Origin: Rhodopirellula bahusiensis | GTDB taxonomy: Bacteria; Planctomycetota; Planctomycetia; Pirellulales; Pirellulaceae | Direction: 5' to 3' | NCBI RefSeq assembly: GCF_002727185.1 | Contig: NZ_NIZW01000046.1 | Coordinates: forward strand, 1-34,439 | DNA: 34,439 nucleotides | Shown: in pieces, positions 25,088 to 34,204 of the stretch | Layout: each line of letters begins with the position of its first letter | Numbering within the stretch: position 1 is the stretch's first letter | Position numbers and translations under genes: made by a program | The notes under the pieces: model-generated | What the model was told of the DNA's origin: nothing | The model's input: the letters and a program-made list of their open reading frames with translations, nothing else | Database searches by the model: none

Positions 25088-26757
25088 AGTCAGCCAAATC
25101 AATCGAAGAATTGCTGCTTGCCAGCGAAGAAGGAACGCTCGATTCCGTCGATCGCGATATGTTGAACGAGCTGTTGCGGCGTGATCCTGATTCGCGTGCC
25201 AAGTTCGCTCGCTGGCAAATGATGACGGTTGCTTTGCAGGACGGAGTACCGTCGCAGTGGAAAGCCGAAGCAAAGGTCGAAGTACAAGAGACCAACCGGT
25301 CGGTTTGGTCCGAGCGACAAGTCTATCGCTGGGTGATCGCATCGGCGGCGGCGTTGTTGGTCGCGGTCACGTTCCGTTGGGTGCAGTTGGAAACACGTCC
25401 AGCGAATTTGGTTGCTGACAACACCGTCGCAAGCGGTCGGGCTTCGGCGGAAGAGCCCACTTCGTCCGGCGTGGCCGTGGTGACCCAGTTGGTCAACGCG
25501 AAAGACGCAGTGATCCGAGGTGTAGGTGAATCTTCTTCGCAATCGCTCAGTGTCAATGCGGCTTTGAATCCTGGTTCGGTTCGATTGGAATCTGGCTGGG
25601 CACAAATCGAATTTTTGAACGGCGCGACGGTGGTGCTTCACGGTCCTGCGGAAATGGAAGTGGTTTCTGCAGCCGAAGCGATCATGCATCGCGGTCGGAT
25701 CCGAGCCGAAGTGCCTCCCGCCGCTCGAGGTTTTGTCGTGCGGACGCAGGACATGAAAGTTGTTGACCTGGGAACCGAGTTCGGCTTGGAAGTTTCCGAC
25801 GAGGGTTCGAACGTCCAAGTCTTCGACGGCGAAGTTGAACTGCAGGTTGACGAAGACCAACCGCAGTTGGTTGGTGCTGGCAAATCGCTTCAGCGCGGCA
25901 GTGGAACGGGCGTCGGTTTGGTCGAGTCGGCGATGACTCCTGATCGATTTGTTGATGCTGCGGGATTGCAACGACTCGCGGAAACACAGCAAAACGAACG
26001 CTACCAGCGCTGGCGTGAAGCCAGCCAAACGTTGCGGAAAGATTCGCGATTGATCGCGTATTTTGCGATGGATTCGCCCTTGAAGGGCCAGCGGTTCTTG
26101 TCAAACGACACCGTGCCACACAAGCCTGACTTGGACGGTGCGATTGTCGGAGCCACCGTGACGCGTGGACGTTGGGAAGCCAAGCCGGCTTTGCAATTCA
26201 AACGCCCCGGTGACCGCGTTCGTGTGAATGTTCCCGGCGAGTTTGAATCACTGACGATGGCGACTTGGGTGCGCATTGACAGCTTGGATCGTTGGTACAA
26301 CTCGCTGTTTTTGACCGACAGTTACCAGCTTGGTGAACCTCACTGGCAAATCCTCGACACGGGGCAATTGCACTTTTCGGTGCGAGCGTCCACGTCCGGG
26401 GATGAGAACGAACCCAGCGTCGGGCCGCCGCACCACGTTGCCCTCTCGCCTTCGTTTTGGGACCCATCGCTGAGCGGCCAATGGCTGCATTTGGCGGTCG
26501 TCTATGACGTCGATGCGGGAACAACCACTCATTATTTGAACGGGGATGTCCTCAGTGTGGACGACATTCCTGATCACCAGATCGTTCGCACCACTCGAAT
26601 TGGAATGGCGTCGATCGGTAATTGGTCCACGCCTTTGGAACCCGAAGAACATTTTGCCATTCGAAATTTGAACGGCAGCATGGATGAGCTGGCGATCTTC
26701 GCCGCTGCTCTTTCCCCCACAGAAATCAAGGAAATGGTTGAACATGGAAAACCGTGA
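25084..26757 (+). CDS. FecR/LamG-domain membrane protein, probable anti-sigma factor
   Basis: 557 residues from the TTG at 25084, which overlaps the sigma factor stop. Residues 1-60 are a cytoplasmic helical, anti-sigma-like part (SIEELLLASEEGTLDSVDRDML). One membrane helix follows (YRWVIASAAALLVAVTFRWV, near 80-100). A FecR domain sits at about 160-270 (VRLESGWAQIEFLNGATVVLHGP, then DLGTEFGLEVSDEGSNVQVFDGEVELQ), and a LamG/concanavalin-like domain closes the C-terminus (about 380-550: MATWVRIDSLDRWYNSLF, HLAVVYDVDAGTTTHYLNG). It likely senses an envelope or carbohydrate signal and holds the sigma factor. The final 14 bases overlap the next gene. Confidence 0.88.
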   Translation: MKSAKSIEELLLASEEGTLDSVDRDMLNELLRRDPDSRAKFARWQMMTVALQDGVPSQWKAEAKVEVQETNRSVWSERQVYRWVIASAAALLVAVTFRWVQLETRPANLVADNTVASGRASAEEPTSSGVAVVTQLVNAKDAVIRGVGESSSQSLSVNAALNPGSVRLESGWAQIEFLNGATVVLHGPAEMEVVSAAEAIMHRGRIRAEVPPAARGFVVRTQDMKVVDLGTEFGLEVSDEGSNVQVFDGEVELQVDEDQPQLVGAGKSLQRGSGTGVGLVESAMTPDRFVDAAGLQRLAETQQNERYQRWREASQTLRKDSRLIAYFAMDSPLKGQRFLSNDTVPHKPDLDGAIVGATVTRGRWEAKPALQFKRPGDRVRVNVPGEFESLTMATWVRIDSLDRWYNSLFLTDSYQLGEPHWQILDTGQLHFSVRASTSGDENEPSVGPPHHVALSPSFWDPSLSGQWLHLAVVYDVDAGTTTHYLNGDVLSVDDIPDHQIVRTTRIGMASIGNWSTPLEPEEHFAIRNLNGSMDELAIFAAALSPTEIKEMVEHGKP

Positions 26758-29581
26758 TTCATTGATGCGTATTTTCGCGGCGTCAATCGCTGCACTGTTG
26801 ATTGGCGGCGGTTCGCTGTTGTCGAACAACGGTGCGTTGGTGCATGCCGACGAGGCAACTCATCCCGCTGGCGATGCGAATCATTCGGCAGACGACATTG
26901 ACCGTTTGTTCACGCTGAAGGTGATGCCTTTGCTGACTGAGAAGTGCTTGGGATGCCATGGCACCGATGCTGACGACATCAAGGGCGACTACGACGTTCG
27001 CAATCGCGAAGCGTTGTTGCGTGGCGGTGAATCCGAGGAAGCGGCGATCATTCCCGGCAACGCGGAAGACAGCCCGTTCTTCTGGGCGGTCAATTGGGAC
27101 GGCTTGGAAATGCCGCCCAAGGAGAACGACCGACTGGACGAGAAGCAAATCGAAATCGTTCGCATGTGGATCGATGCCGGAGCGCCCTGGCCCAGCGAAG
27201 AACGCCAACAGGAGATCCGTCTCGAAGAGTCGATGGTCGCCGAAAACGAAGATGGCGTGTTGATGGCAACCAGCGGAGGCCAAGGAGACGAGTGGACCTA
27301 TCGTCGATACAACAAAGACGAAGTCTGGGCGTTCTTGCCTCGTCAAACTGAGTTCGAACACGACAGCGTCGATGCGTTCGTCAACGCAAAGTTGGACGAG
27401 AATGGTTTGAAGCCGTCTCCCGATGCTGATCCGAACACATTGATTCGGCGTGTCTACTTCGACATGTTGGGCCTTCCGCCCACTCCGACTCAAACTCGTC
27501 AGTTCTTGACCGCATGGGAAGACGACTCCGAAGCGGCATGGAACAACTTGATCGAGGAACTACTTGCCAGTCCGCACTACGGTGAACGTTGGGGCCAACA
27601 CTGGTTGGATGTCGTTCGCTATGCCGACACCGGCGGATTTTCAAATGACTACGAGCGTTCGAACGCTTGGCGATACCGCGATTACGTCATCCGCAGTTTG
27701 AATGAAGACAAGCCGTACAACCAGTTCATCATCGAACAAGTTGCCGGTGATGAAATGCATGCGGACAAACCGGCGAACGATCCGGCGCGAATCGAAGCAC
27801 AAATCGCAACTGGATTTCTGCGGATGGGACCTTGGGACACCGCCATGGTGCCATTGGAAGAAGCCCGTCAAATCATGCGAGATGACATGGTGCACAGCAT
27901 CGGCCAATCGTTCCTTTCCATGCCAATGCGTTGTTGCAAGTGTCACGATCACAAGTTCGATCCAGTACCGACGCAGGACTACTACCGAATGTATTCTGCG
28001 GTCTCGACGGCTCAGCCAGTGGAGGCAGAAGCACCGTTTTTGTCAGAAGAGAATCTGACCGGGTTCGAGGAAGGCAAGCAACAAACGCAAGCCTTGTACG
28101 AATACGCGAAAACTCGTGCGGATCGATTGACTCGTCAACGTGAACAAGCGGCTCGCGATTGGTATGCCGAGCACGACAAAGAGTACAAAGATTTGAATGC
28201 TCGCAAAAATGATTCGGACGAAGAGAAACCACCTCGTGCGGTTGGTCTGAGTGAGATGGAGCAGGGCCGATTGAAAGTCCGCGAGCAAGACGTTTGGATT
28301 TGGAACCGTCGTTTGGAACGCTATCAGCCGATGGTCCAAACGGTCGTCAACGCTCAAGACACCTGGATGAACGCTCGGAAACTGCGTGCACCGGAAAAGA
28401 TCAAAGAGGATTGGCGTCCTGAGTCGTTCATCTTCAACGGCGGTTCGTTGGCTGCTCCCAGCGATCCCGTGACGCCCGGTGTGCTCAGCGGATGCAACTT
28501 GCCAGTCGAAGGTGCTCCGGAGTCCGATCCGTATGCCTTGCCCGACACGCTCAACGGTCGGCGGTTGGGATTGGCAAAATGGATTGCGAATCCTGACAAC
28601 CCGATGAGCACTCGATCGATAGTCAACCGAATTTGGCAACATCACTTCGGCCGCGGCATCGTGGCGACGCCGAACAACTTCGGCGTGAAAGGTGCTACAC
28701 CAACTCATCCCGAGTTGTTGGACTGGATGGCGGACACGTTTGTGAAGAACGGTTGGTCGATCAAGTCGATGCACCGGTTGATTTTGCAGTCGGACGCTTA
28801 TCGACGAAGCACCGAGCATGCGGATGCGGACAAAGATCCTGACAACAGCTGGTTCGCTCGCTACTCGCCACGTCGAATGACCGCGGAAGAAATTCGTGAC
28901 AGCTTGTTGGCGGTCACAGGTGAACTCAATCCTGATGTCGGTGGTCTGCCGGCTCGGCCTGAGATCAACATGGAAGTGGCGCTCGAACCGCGGATGATTC
29001 AGTTTTCGATTGCTCCGGCCTATCAACCTTCGCGAACTCCGGAAGAACGCAACCGACGATCGATCTACTCGTACCGTGTTCGTGGGCAGGCGGATCCGTT
29101 CCTGGAGGTTTTGAACAAGCCCAACCCGAACGATTCGGCGGACCTTCGCGACGCCGCATCGGTTTCGCCGCAAGCGTTCACGTTGCTGAACAGTGATGTG
29201 ATGACGGATCGATCGATCGCCATGTCAGTGAGATTGCAACGTGAATCCGATCAGTTGACCGATCGAATCAACCGAGCGTTCGAGCTGATTTTGGGGCGTC
29301 GACCGACGAAGTCGCAAATGCAGCGGATGAAGACGTATGTGAACGACATGACCGAGTATCACTCGCAGATCAAACCGAAACCACGGACGTATCCGACCGA
29401 AATCACACGTTCTTTGGTTGAGGAATTTTCAGGTCGTCCGTTTGAGTACACCGAGTGGTTGCCGTCGTTCGAGGACTACCAAAGCGATCTGAAGCCTTGG
29501 GAAGTGGATTCGAAAACGCGTGCTCTCGCCGACATGTGCTTGGTGCTTTTCAACGCCAACGAGTTTGTGTTCATCGACTGA
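26744..29581 (+). CDS. PSD1 and cytochrome c domain protein (DUF1549/DUF1553)
   Basis: About 945 residues: signal peptide (RIFAASIAALLIGGGSLLS), then a planctomycete cytochrome c domain with heme motif CLGCH (68-72) and a downstream Met (GLEMPPKENDRL) as likely axial ligand. DUF1549 follows (NTLIRRVYFDMLGLPPTP, then HYGERWGQHWLDVVRYADTGGF), then a charged coiled-coil stretch, then DUF1553 (STRSIVNRIWQHHFGRGIV). The family is exported and linked to polysaccharide use in planctomycetes. The ATG at 26744 is chosen over 26684 because it puts the signal peptide near the front. The usual DUF1501 partner gene does not follow; a terminator does. Confidence 0.92.
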   Translation: MENRDSLMRIFAASIAALLIGGGSLLSNNGALVHADEATHPAGDANHSADDIDRLFTLKVMPLLTEKCLGCHGTDADDIKGDYDVRNREALLRGGESEEAAIIPGNAEDSPFFWAVNWDGLEMPPKENDRLDEKQIEIVRMWIDAGAPWPSEERQQEIRLEESMVAENEDGVLMATSGGQGDEWTYRRYNKDEVWAFLPRQTEFEHDSVDAFVNAKLDENGLKPSPDADPNTLIRRVYFDMLGLPPTPTQTRQFLTAWEDDSEAAWNNLIEELLASPHYGERWGQHWLDVVRYADTGGFSNDYERSNAWRYRDYVIRSLNEDKPYNQFIIEQVAGDEMHADKPANDPARIEAQIATGFLRMGPWDTAMVPLEEARQIMRDDMVHSIGQSFLSMPMRCCKCHDHKFDPVPTQDYYRMYSAVSTAQPVEAEAPFLSEENLTGFEEGKQQTQALYEYAKTRADRLTRQREQAARDWYAEHDKEYKDLNARKNDSDEEKPPRAVGLSEMEQGRLKVREQDVWIWNRRLERYQPMVQTVVNAQDTWMNARKLRAPEKIKEDWRPESFIFNGGSLAAPSDPVTPGVLSGCNLPVEGAPESDPYALPDTLNGRRLGLAKWIANPDNPMSTRSIVNRIWQHHFGRGIVATPNNFGVKGATPTHPELLDWMADTFVKNGWSIKSMHRLILQSDAYRRSTEHADADKDPDNSWFARYSPRRMTAEEIRDSLLAVTGELNPDVGGLPARPEINMEVALEPRMIQFSIAPAYQPSRTPEERNRRSIYSYRVRGQADPFLEVLNKPNPNDSADLRDAASVSPQAFTLLNSDVMTDRSIAMSVRLQRESDQLTDRINRAFELILGRRPTKSQMQRMKTYVNDMTEYHSQIKPKPRTYPTEITRSLVEEFSGRPFEYTEWLPSFEDYQSDLKPWEVDSKTRALADMCLVLFNANEFVFID

Positions 29582-29607
29582 TCGATTGAACGCAATTCGC
29601 TCAAGTG

Positions 29608-29650
29608 AAAGCCCACCCATTGCCGGAAACGGTGGTGGAGTGGGCTTTTC
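29608..29650 (+). terminator. rho-independent terminator after the PSD1 gene
   Basis: The stem AAGCCCAC/GTGGGCTT (29609-29616 and 29640-29647) is followed by TTCTGTT. It starts 27 bases after the stop codon at 29581 and closes the sigma-FecR-PSD1 operon. Confidence 0.75.
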
Positions 29651-29781
29651 TGTTGCTCTATTGAGCCCGAGTGTCGGTTGAGAACTCCGAATGGCGATTT
29701 AGACGACATTGGCACTAGACGTGCTGATATCCTGACTCGCAGCGACGAGAACAGCCCAGCACTCATAGATGGATTTCGATC

Positions 29782-30774
29782 GTGACCTCTTCCACCGGAT
29801 TCGCTTCCGCTTGCGACGCTGACTACGCAGTCGCGTCTTGCTACCGATCAATCGACCGCGATGAGGGGATGGAAATCCAGCGAGGCTTTTTCGGTGAAGT
29901 TCCGTCACTTCCATCGAAGTACTTCTACGATCGCGTCGGGTCCGAACTGTTCGACGCAATTTGTGAGCTCGACGAGTACTACCCGACTCGAACCGAAGCT
30001 TCGATCATGCGAGAATCCGTCGATGAGATGGTGGAATCAATTGGTCCCGCTGGTCGATTGATCGAATACGGCAGCGGAAGCAGCCTGAAGACTCGGTTGC
30101 TGCTCGAGCACATGCACGCAGACGTGACTTACGTGCCCGTCGACATTTCGGGTGACTATTTGAATCAAGTCGCCGAAAACCTTCGTCGTGACTTTCCACA
30201 ACGCCGAATTTCGCCAATCGCAGCGGACTTCACCCGTCCCTTTCGGCTTCCCAGTTCAACGGCGAGTCAGGCCCGGGACGTTGTTTACTTCCCCGGTTCG
30301 ACGATTGGCAACTTCAAACCCGCATTCGCAGCGACGTTGCTGTCGCAGATGCGGAACCAAGTCGGAACAGGCGGTGGGTTGTTGATTGGTTTTGATTTGC
30401 AAAAGGACCCTGCGGTTTTGGAAGCCGCTTACGATGATCGACGCGGTATCACGGCGCTCTTCAACCTGAATCTGTTGCGACATCTCAATCGGGTCGCGGG
30501 TGGGGATTTCGACTTGGAAGCCTACCGACACATCGCTCTGTACAACGACCAAGAACATCGCATCGAGATGCATCTGGAAAGCTGTCGCGAACAAACGGTT
30601 TCGCTCGTCGGACGAACCCGGACGCTGGCAAAGTCTGAGCGGATACTGACCGAACTTTCGCACAAGTACACGGTTGATGGGTTCACCGAGATGGCCGCCG
30701 CGAGCGGTTGGAAACGAGAGCAAGTTTGGACAGATGCGAACGAGTACTTCGCGGTAGGGATGTTTCGGGCGTGA
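29782..30774 (+). CDS. egtD: L-histidine N-alpha-methyltransferase EgtD
   Basis: A 330-residue SAM-dependent methyltransferase (DUF2260 family) that trimethylates histidine to hercynine, the first step of ergothioneine synthesis. Family motifs are LPSKYFYDRVGSELFDAICELDEYYPTRTE near residue 45, the SAM-binding RLIEYGSGSSLKTRLLL, and VVYFPGSTIGNF. The length agrees with characterised EgtD (about 320). The GTG start at 29782 is the plausible one; an ATG at 29870 would trim 29 residues. It overlaps egtB by GTGA. EgtA, EgtC and EgtE genes are absent nearby. Confidence 0.93.
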   Translation: MTSSTGFASACDADYAVASCYRSIDRDEGMEIQRGFFGEVPSLPSKYFYDRVGSELFDAICELDEYYPTRTEASIMRESVDEMVESIGPAGRLIEYGSGSSLKTRLLLEHMHADVTYVPVDISGDYLNQVAENLRRDFPQRRISPIAADFTRPFRLPSSTASQARDVVYFPGSTIGNFKPAFAATLLSQMRNQVGTGGGLLIGFDLQKDPAVLEAAYDDRRGITALFNLNLLRHLNRVAGGDFDLEAYRHIALYNDQEHRIEMHLESCREQTVSLVGRTRTLAKSERILTELSHKYTVDGFTEMAAASGWKREQVWTDANEYFAVGMFRA

Positions 30775-31967
30775 GCGATTCGATGTTGGATGCCTACCGT
30801 CGCGTTCGCGATCACTCGCGAAAGATATGTGCTCCGCTGGAAACGGAGGACTACGTCATCCAGTCGATGCCTGATGTTTCGCCGACTCGATGGCATTTGG
30901 CTCACACGACTTGGTTCTTCGAAACGTTCTGCCTGAAGAATCTGCCGGACTACCAATCCGAGCAACCCGCGTTCGAAGTGCTCTTCAACTCGTACTACAA
31001 CACGGTGGGCGAGCAATTCCCTCGTGAAAGCCGTGGCTTGCTGTCACGTCCGACTGTTGCCGAGGTTTGGCGATATCGGGATAAGGTCGATGAGGCGATG
31101 ATCGGTTTGCTGAATCGCTCCGATCGTGAATCGATTGTGACGGACGTAGTGCTCCGCACGGGGCTGAATCACGAACAACAACATCAAGAGCTGATGCTGA
31201 CGGATTTGTTACACGTGTTTTCCTGCAATCCTCTTCATCCCGTTTACAGTTCCGAAGCGGTGAAGGATTGCGATCCCGCCAATCAGTTGTGTTGGATCGA
31301 GTCCAATTCTGAACGAGTCGAGACGATCGGTTTCGATGACGAGTCACACGGCGAGTTTTGTTTCGACAATGAGTTGCCTCGTCATCGAGCTCTACTGTCG
31401 CCGCATGCGATTGCGAATCGGTTGGTGACCAACGGTGAGTACCTCGAGTTCATTGAGGATGGCGGCTATGCCGACCCGTCGTATTGGCTCTCCGCCGGAT
31501 GGGCTATGGTCCAATCGGAAAGCTGGCGAGCTCCTTTGTATTGGCATCTCGGGGAAGAGGGTTGGTACCAGTTCACGCTCGCGGGTTTGCTGCCTGTCGA
31601 TGAAAATGCACCGGTGTGCCACGTCAGCTACTTCGAGGCGGATGCATACGCGCGATGGTCGGGTTGTCGTTTGCCAACTGAATTTGAATGGGAAGTCGCG
31701 GTGCGTGATTCAGGCAGTTCGCTTAGCGACGCGTTCGGATCTCGTTGGCAATGGACCGCGTCGGACTACGCGCCCTATCCGAAATACGCCGCTCCCGAGG
31801 GAGCAATCGGCGAATACAACGGGAAGTTCATGTGCGGACAGAAGGTGCTTCGCGGCAGTTCTGTCGCCACACCGGAAGGCCACGCACGTTTGACGTATCG
31901 AAACTTCTTCCCACCATCGATGCGTTGGCAGTTCTGCGGGATCCGATTGGCAACGGACCTGGAGTGA
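30771..31967 (+). CDS. egtB: hercynine oxygenase/sulfoxide synthase EgtB
   Basis: A 398-residue nonheme iron enzyme that joins a thiol to hercynine with oxygen. The N-terminal DinB-like domain has RWHLAHTTWFFETF (His42/His45) and HEQQHQE (134-140). The C-terminal formylglycine-synthase-like domain begins near 220 (NRLVTNGEYLEFIEDGGY) and ends NFFPPSMRWQFCGIRLA. In the mycobacterial enzyme the iron ligands are a His near 51 and His134/His138, which agrees with this layout. The start is set at GTG 30771, inside the egtD stop (GTGA). The thiol substrate, gamma-glutamylcysteine or cysteine, cannot be told from sequence alone. Confidence 0.93.
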   Translation: MSDSMLDAYRRVRDHSRKICAPLETEDYVIQSMPDVSPTRWHLAHTTWFFETFCLKNLPDYQSEQPAFEVLFNSYYNTVGEQFPRESRGLLSRPTVAEVWRYRDKVDEAMIGLLNRSDRESIVTDVVLRTGLNHEQQHQELMLTDLLHVFSCNPLHPVYSSEAVKDCDPANQLCWIESNSERVETIGFDDESHGEFCFDNELPRHRALLSPHAIANRLVTNGEYLEFIEDGGYADPSYWLSAGWAMVQSESWRAPLYWHLGEEGWYQFTLAGLLPVDENAPVCHVSYFEADAYARWSGCRLPTEFEWEVAVRDSGSSLSDAFGSRWQWTASDYAPYPKYAAPEGAIGEYNGKFMCGQKVLRGSSVATPEGHARLTYRNFFPPSMRWQFCGIRLATDLE

Positions 31968-32022
31968 AGACCGGCGGGATTGGTGTGCCACGCGGGGTCT
32001 GGCCTACATTGAGGTCCATCGC

Positions 32023-33213
32023 TCAGCCTTTGGGTTTGTCGTTCTTTCGGTCGATCCATTGGTGACTCGACGCCCGGTAGACGCTGTGCTTTCCGAGTTT
32101 GGACGCGATTTGGTCGCTCAACGTATCCACTTTGGATGACGCGTTCTCGCCGGTCTCTTCACCAAACAGGTTCAGTTGCTTGGGAGCATCCGAGTCGGTC
32201 AATCCGCCCAACGAGATTCCCAGCAGTCGAACACTGCGCGGTTCACGCGATCTCATTTCGAGCAATAACGCTTCGGAGACTTGCAGGATTTCAAGTGTGC
32301 TGTCGGTGGGAGTGGAAAGCTTGCGAGCACGACTGAAGGTTTGAAAGTCCTCGCGGCGATACTTCAGTGTGATGGTTGATGCTAAGCGTCGTGCCCGTCG
32401 CAGCCGTCGAGCCGTTTGCTCGGACAAATAACTGACGACCGCGTTGAGCGATTCAATGTCAGAGAGGTCTTCCGCGAACGTTCGCTCGTGGCCGATGCCT
32501 TTGGCCAAGTGATCGACCACGACTCGTCGACGGTCGATCCCGTTGGCTAGATTCCAAAGGTGTTCGCCCCAGTGACCGAGTTGAGATTTCAAGGCGTCGA
32601 GATCTTTGACGCTTAGATCCGCGATCGTGCGATATCCCAACCGTTGCAACTTGGTTTGTCCGACTTTGCCAACGCCCCACAATCGCGAGACCGGCAACGG
32701 GTCCAAAAATTCGCGAACGCCGTCAGCTTCCACTTCGACGAACCCGTTGGGTTTGCCGATGTCACTCGCGATTTTCGCGACAAACTTCAGCGGTGCGATT
32801 CCGACACTGGCGGGTAAGTCCAATTCCCGTCGGATCGTTTCGCGAATGTTGATACCGATTTCACGAGGCGAACCGTGCAAACGAATTGTTCCGGAGACAT
32901 CCAAGAACGCTTCGTCCAACGAAAGAGGCTGAACGACCGGCGTGAAACGGTGAAATATTTCGCGGACCGCCCGCCCGACCGATGCGTAATGATCCAAACG
33001 TCCGCGCACGAAGTCCGCATGCGGGCAAAGCTTGATCGCTCGGCTGCCAGGCATCGCTGAGTGAATCCCGTATTCGCGGGCTTCGTAGGATGCTGCGGTC
33101 ACAACACCGCGGCCTTGTGATCCTCCGACGACCACGGGTCTGCCGCGAAGTTCCGGTCGGTCGCGTTGCTCGATGGATGCGTAGAAAGCATCCATGTCGA
33201 CATGCAGGATCAT
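32023..33213 (-). CDS. dinB: DNA polymerase IV (Y family)
   Basis: A 396-residue translesion polymerase. Catalytic motifs are HVDMDAFYASIEQRD (first Asp pair), the YDAREYG-like AASYEAREYGIHSAMP, and SLDEAFLDVSG (Asp-Glu). The helix-hairpin-helix thumb (LWGVGKVGQTKLQRLGYRTIADLSV) and little-finger domain follow. The C-terminal lead to the end (QLNLFGEE) resembles a beta-clamp binding motif QLxLF. The ATG overlaps the YedK stop by ATGA, so it is the second gene of a two-gene damage-tolerance operon. No LexA box was recognised. Confidence 0.94.
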   Translation of the reverse strand: MILHVDMDAFYASIEQRDRPELRGRPVVVGGSQGRGVVTAASYEAREYGIHSAMPGSRAIKLCPHADFVRGRLDHYASVGRAVREIFHRFTPVVQPLSLDEAFLDVSGTIRLHGSPREIGINIRETIRRELDLPASVGIAPLKFVAKIASDIGKPNGFVEVEADGVREFLDPLPVSRLWGVGKVGQTKLQRLGYRTIADLSVKDLDALKSQLGHWGEHLWNLANGIDRRRVVVDHLAKGIGHERTFAEDLSDIESLNAVVSYLSEQTARRLRRARRLASTITLKYRREDFQTFSRARKLSTPTDSTLEILQVSEALLLEMRSREPRSVRLLGISLGGLTDSDAPKQLNLFGEETGENASSKVDTLSDQIASKLGKHSVYRASSHQWIDRKNDKPKG

Positions 33214-33992
33214 GCCTTGTGATCGTCGACTGCCCGTGCGGTATCCGCGGCATCGGGAATGCCAAGCGGCCCCGATTCCTCGATCGCCGCGAGTTGTTCG
33301 TCACGTTTGGCAACGTTGCTGGATTGACGTTTGGTCCAAGCCGGAGCCATTTGCCGAGCAACGGTGACGGACAGGTCGGGCTCGAACGCAAGTTGCTTCA
33401 ATACCACCAGTGACTCCTCCAGCGGCCGCGAGTCTCGTGTGATCCAGTCATCGATTCCATCGGTCGATAGAAAGAACGGCGAGCGATGATGACCGTGCTT
33501 CATGACCGTTGGCAACGCCGGACGCATGATCAATGACATCGTGAAGTTCGCCGGTGAGTCATCTTGAGATTCGTCGGACGTCTCGGGGCGGTACCAAGTG
33601 AAAATGGCTGCGGCGAACATGGGTGAGTCCTGAACGGCGGCGAAGTCGACTTCCGTCCCCGCCGTTTCGCCCCAGTAACACGGTTCACGAAAGCCGGTCA
33701 TCGGAACGACGCAGCGATGTGATTTGACCGCGGACTTCCAAGGCCACTTTTCGAGGTTCTCGACACGAGCGTTGGTGAGCGGCCGCCGTTGTGACTCAGG
33801 TGTCTTGCCGAACGGAACCAAACCGAACGCCATCGGCAGGATTTCTTTTCCTCCCGAGCGATTGACGGCAACGGCGGGCGCGGGTTTGCCAGGAAATATG
33901 TCGTCGCTGAACTCCATTTGCTTTGGCGGAACAGCGTCGAGTGATCGAGCTAGCTGAGCAAGGTCAGTCTTGAGGTTGAAACGATTGCACAT
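33210..33992 (-). CDS. YedK/HMCES family abasic-site-binding protein (SRAP)
   Basis: About 260 residues of the SOS-response-associated peptidase (SRAP, DUF159) family, which crosslinks to abasic sites in single-stranded DNA through Cys2. Two ATG codons stand in tandem. The second (33992) is chosen because it places the catalytic Cys at position 2 (MCNRF), and GAGG sits six bases before it but too close to the first. Other family residues are the glutamate region VVPMTGFREPCYWGE and the His in MKHGHHRSPFFLSTDG. Downstream coupling to dinB by ATGA fits a role in DNA damage tolerance. Confidence 0.9.
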   Translation of the reverse strand: MCNRFNLKTDLAQLARSLDAVPPKQMEFSDDIFPGKPAPAVAVNRSGGKEILPMAFGLVPFGKTPESQRRPLTNARVENLEKWPWKSAVKSHRCVVPMTGFREPCYWGETAGTEVDFAAVQDSPMFAAAIFTWYRPETSDESQDDSPANFTMSLIMRPALPTVMKHGHHRSPFFLSTDGIDDWITRDSRPLEESLVVLKQLAFEPDLSVTVARQMAPAWTKRQSSNVAKRDEQLAAIEESGPLGIPDAADTARAVDDHKA

Positions 33993-34160
33993 CATTCACC
34001 TCAGCAACAAGCTTCAAGAAAGTGTCGCGTGTCTGGCAAAAGAATCGCGTGTTGCAAAACACACGGACGCTGACCACAAACGAATCCGCTGGCAATCGCC
34101 CGGACAGATTTGCCGGCGGTGAGTCAAGCAAAACGCTTGTCAAACTCATTGCATCACGGA

Positions 34161-34204
34161 GGGTGGCTGAGGGGACTCGAACCCCCGACCTTCGGAATCA
34201 CAAA
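34161..34204 (-). pseudogene. 3' fragment of a tRNA-His(GTG) gene, probable attachment-site scar
   Basis: On the minus strand this reads a 7-base anticodon loop TTGTGAT (anticodon GTG), a stem end TCCGAAGG, a perfect T-arm (GGGGGTTCGAGTCCCC) and an acceptor AGCCACC plus C73, the discriminator typical of tRNA-His. The 5' half is missing: no GGTGGCT acceptor or D-arm precedes it. This is what tyrosine integrases leave when an element inserts in a tRNA 3' end. Bases 34205-34439 beyond it contain no ORF, so any integrase would lie outside the window. Confidence 0.6.
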
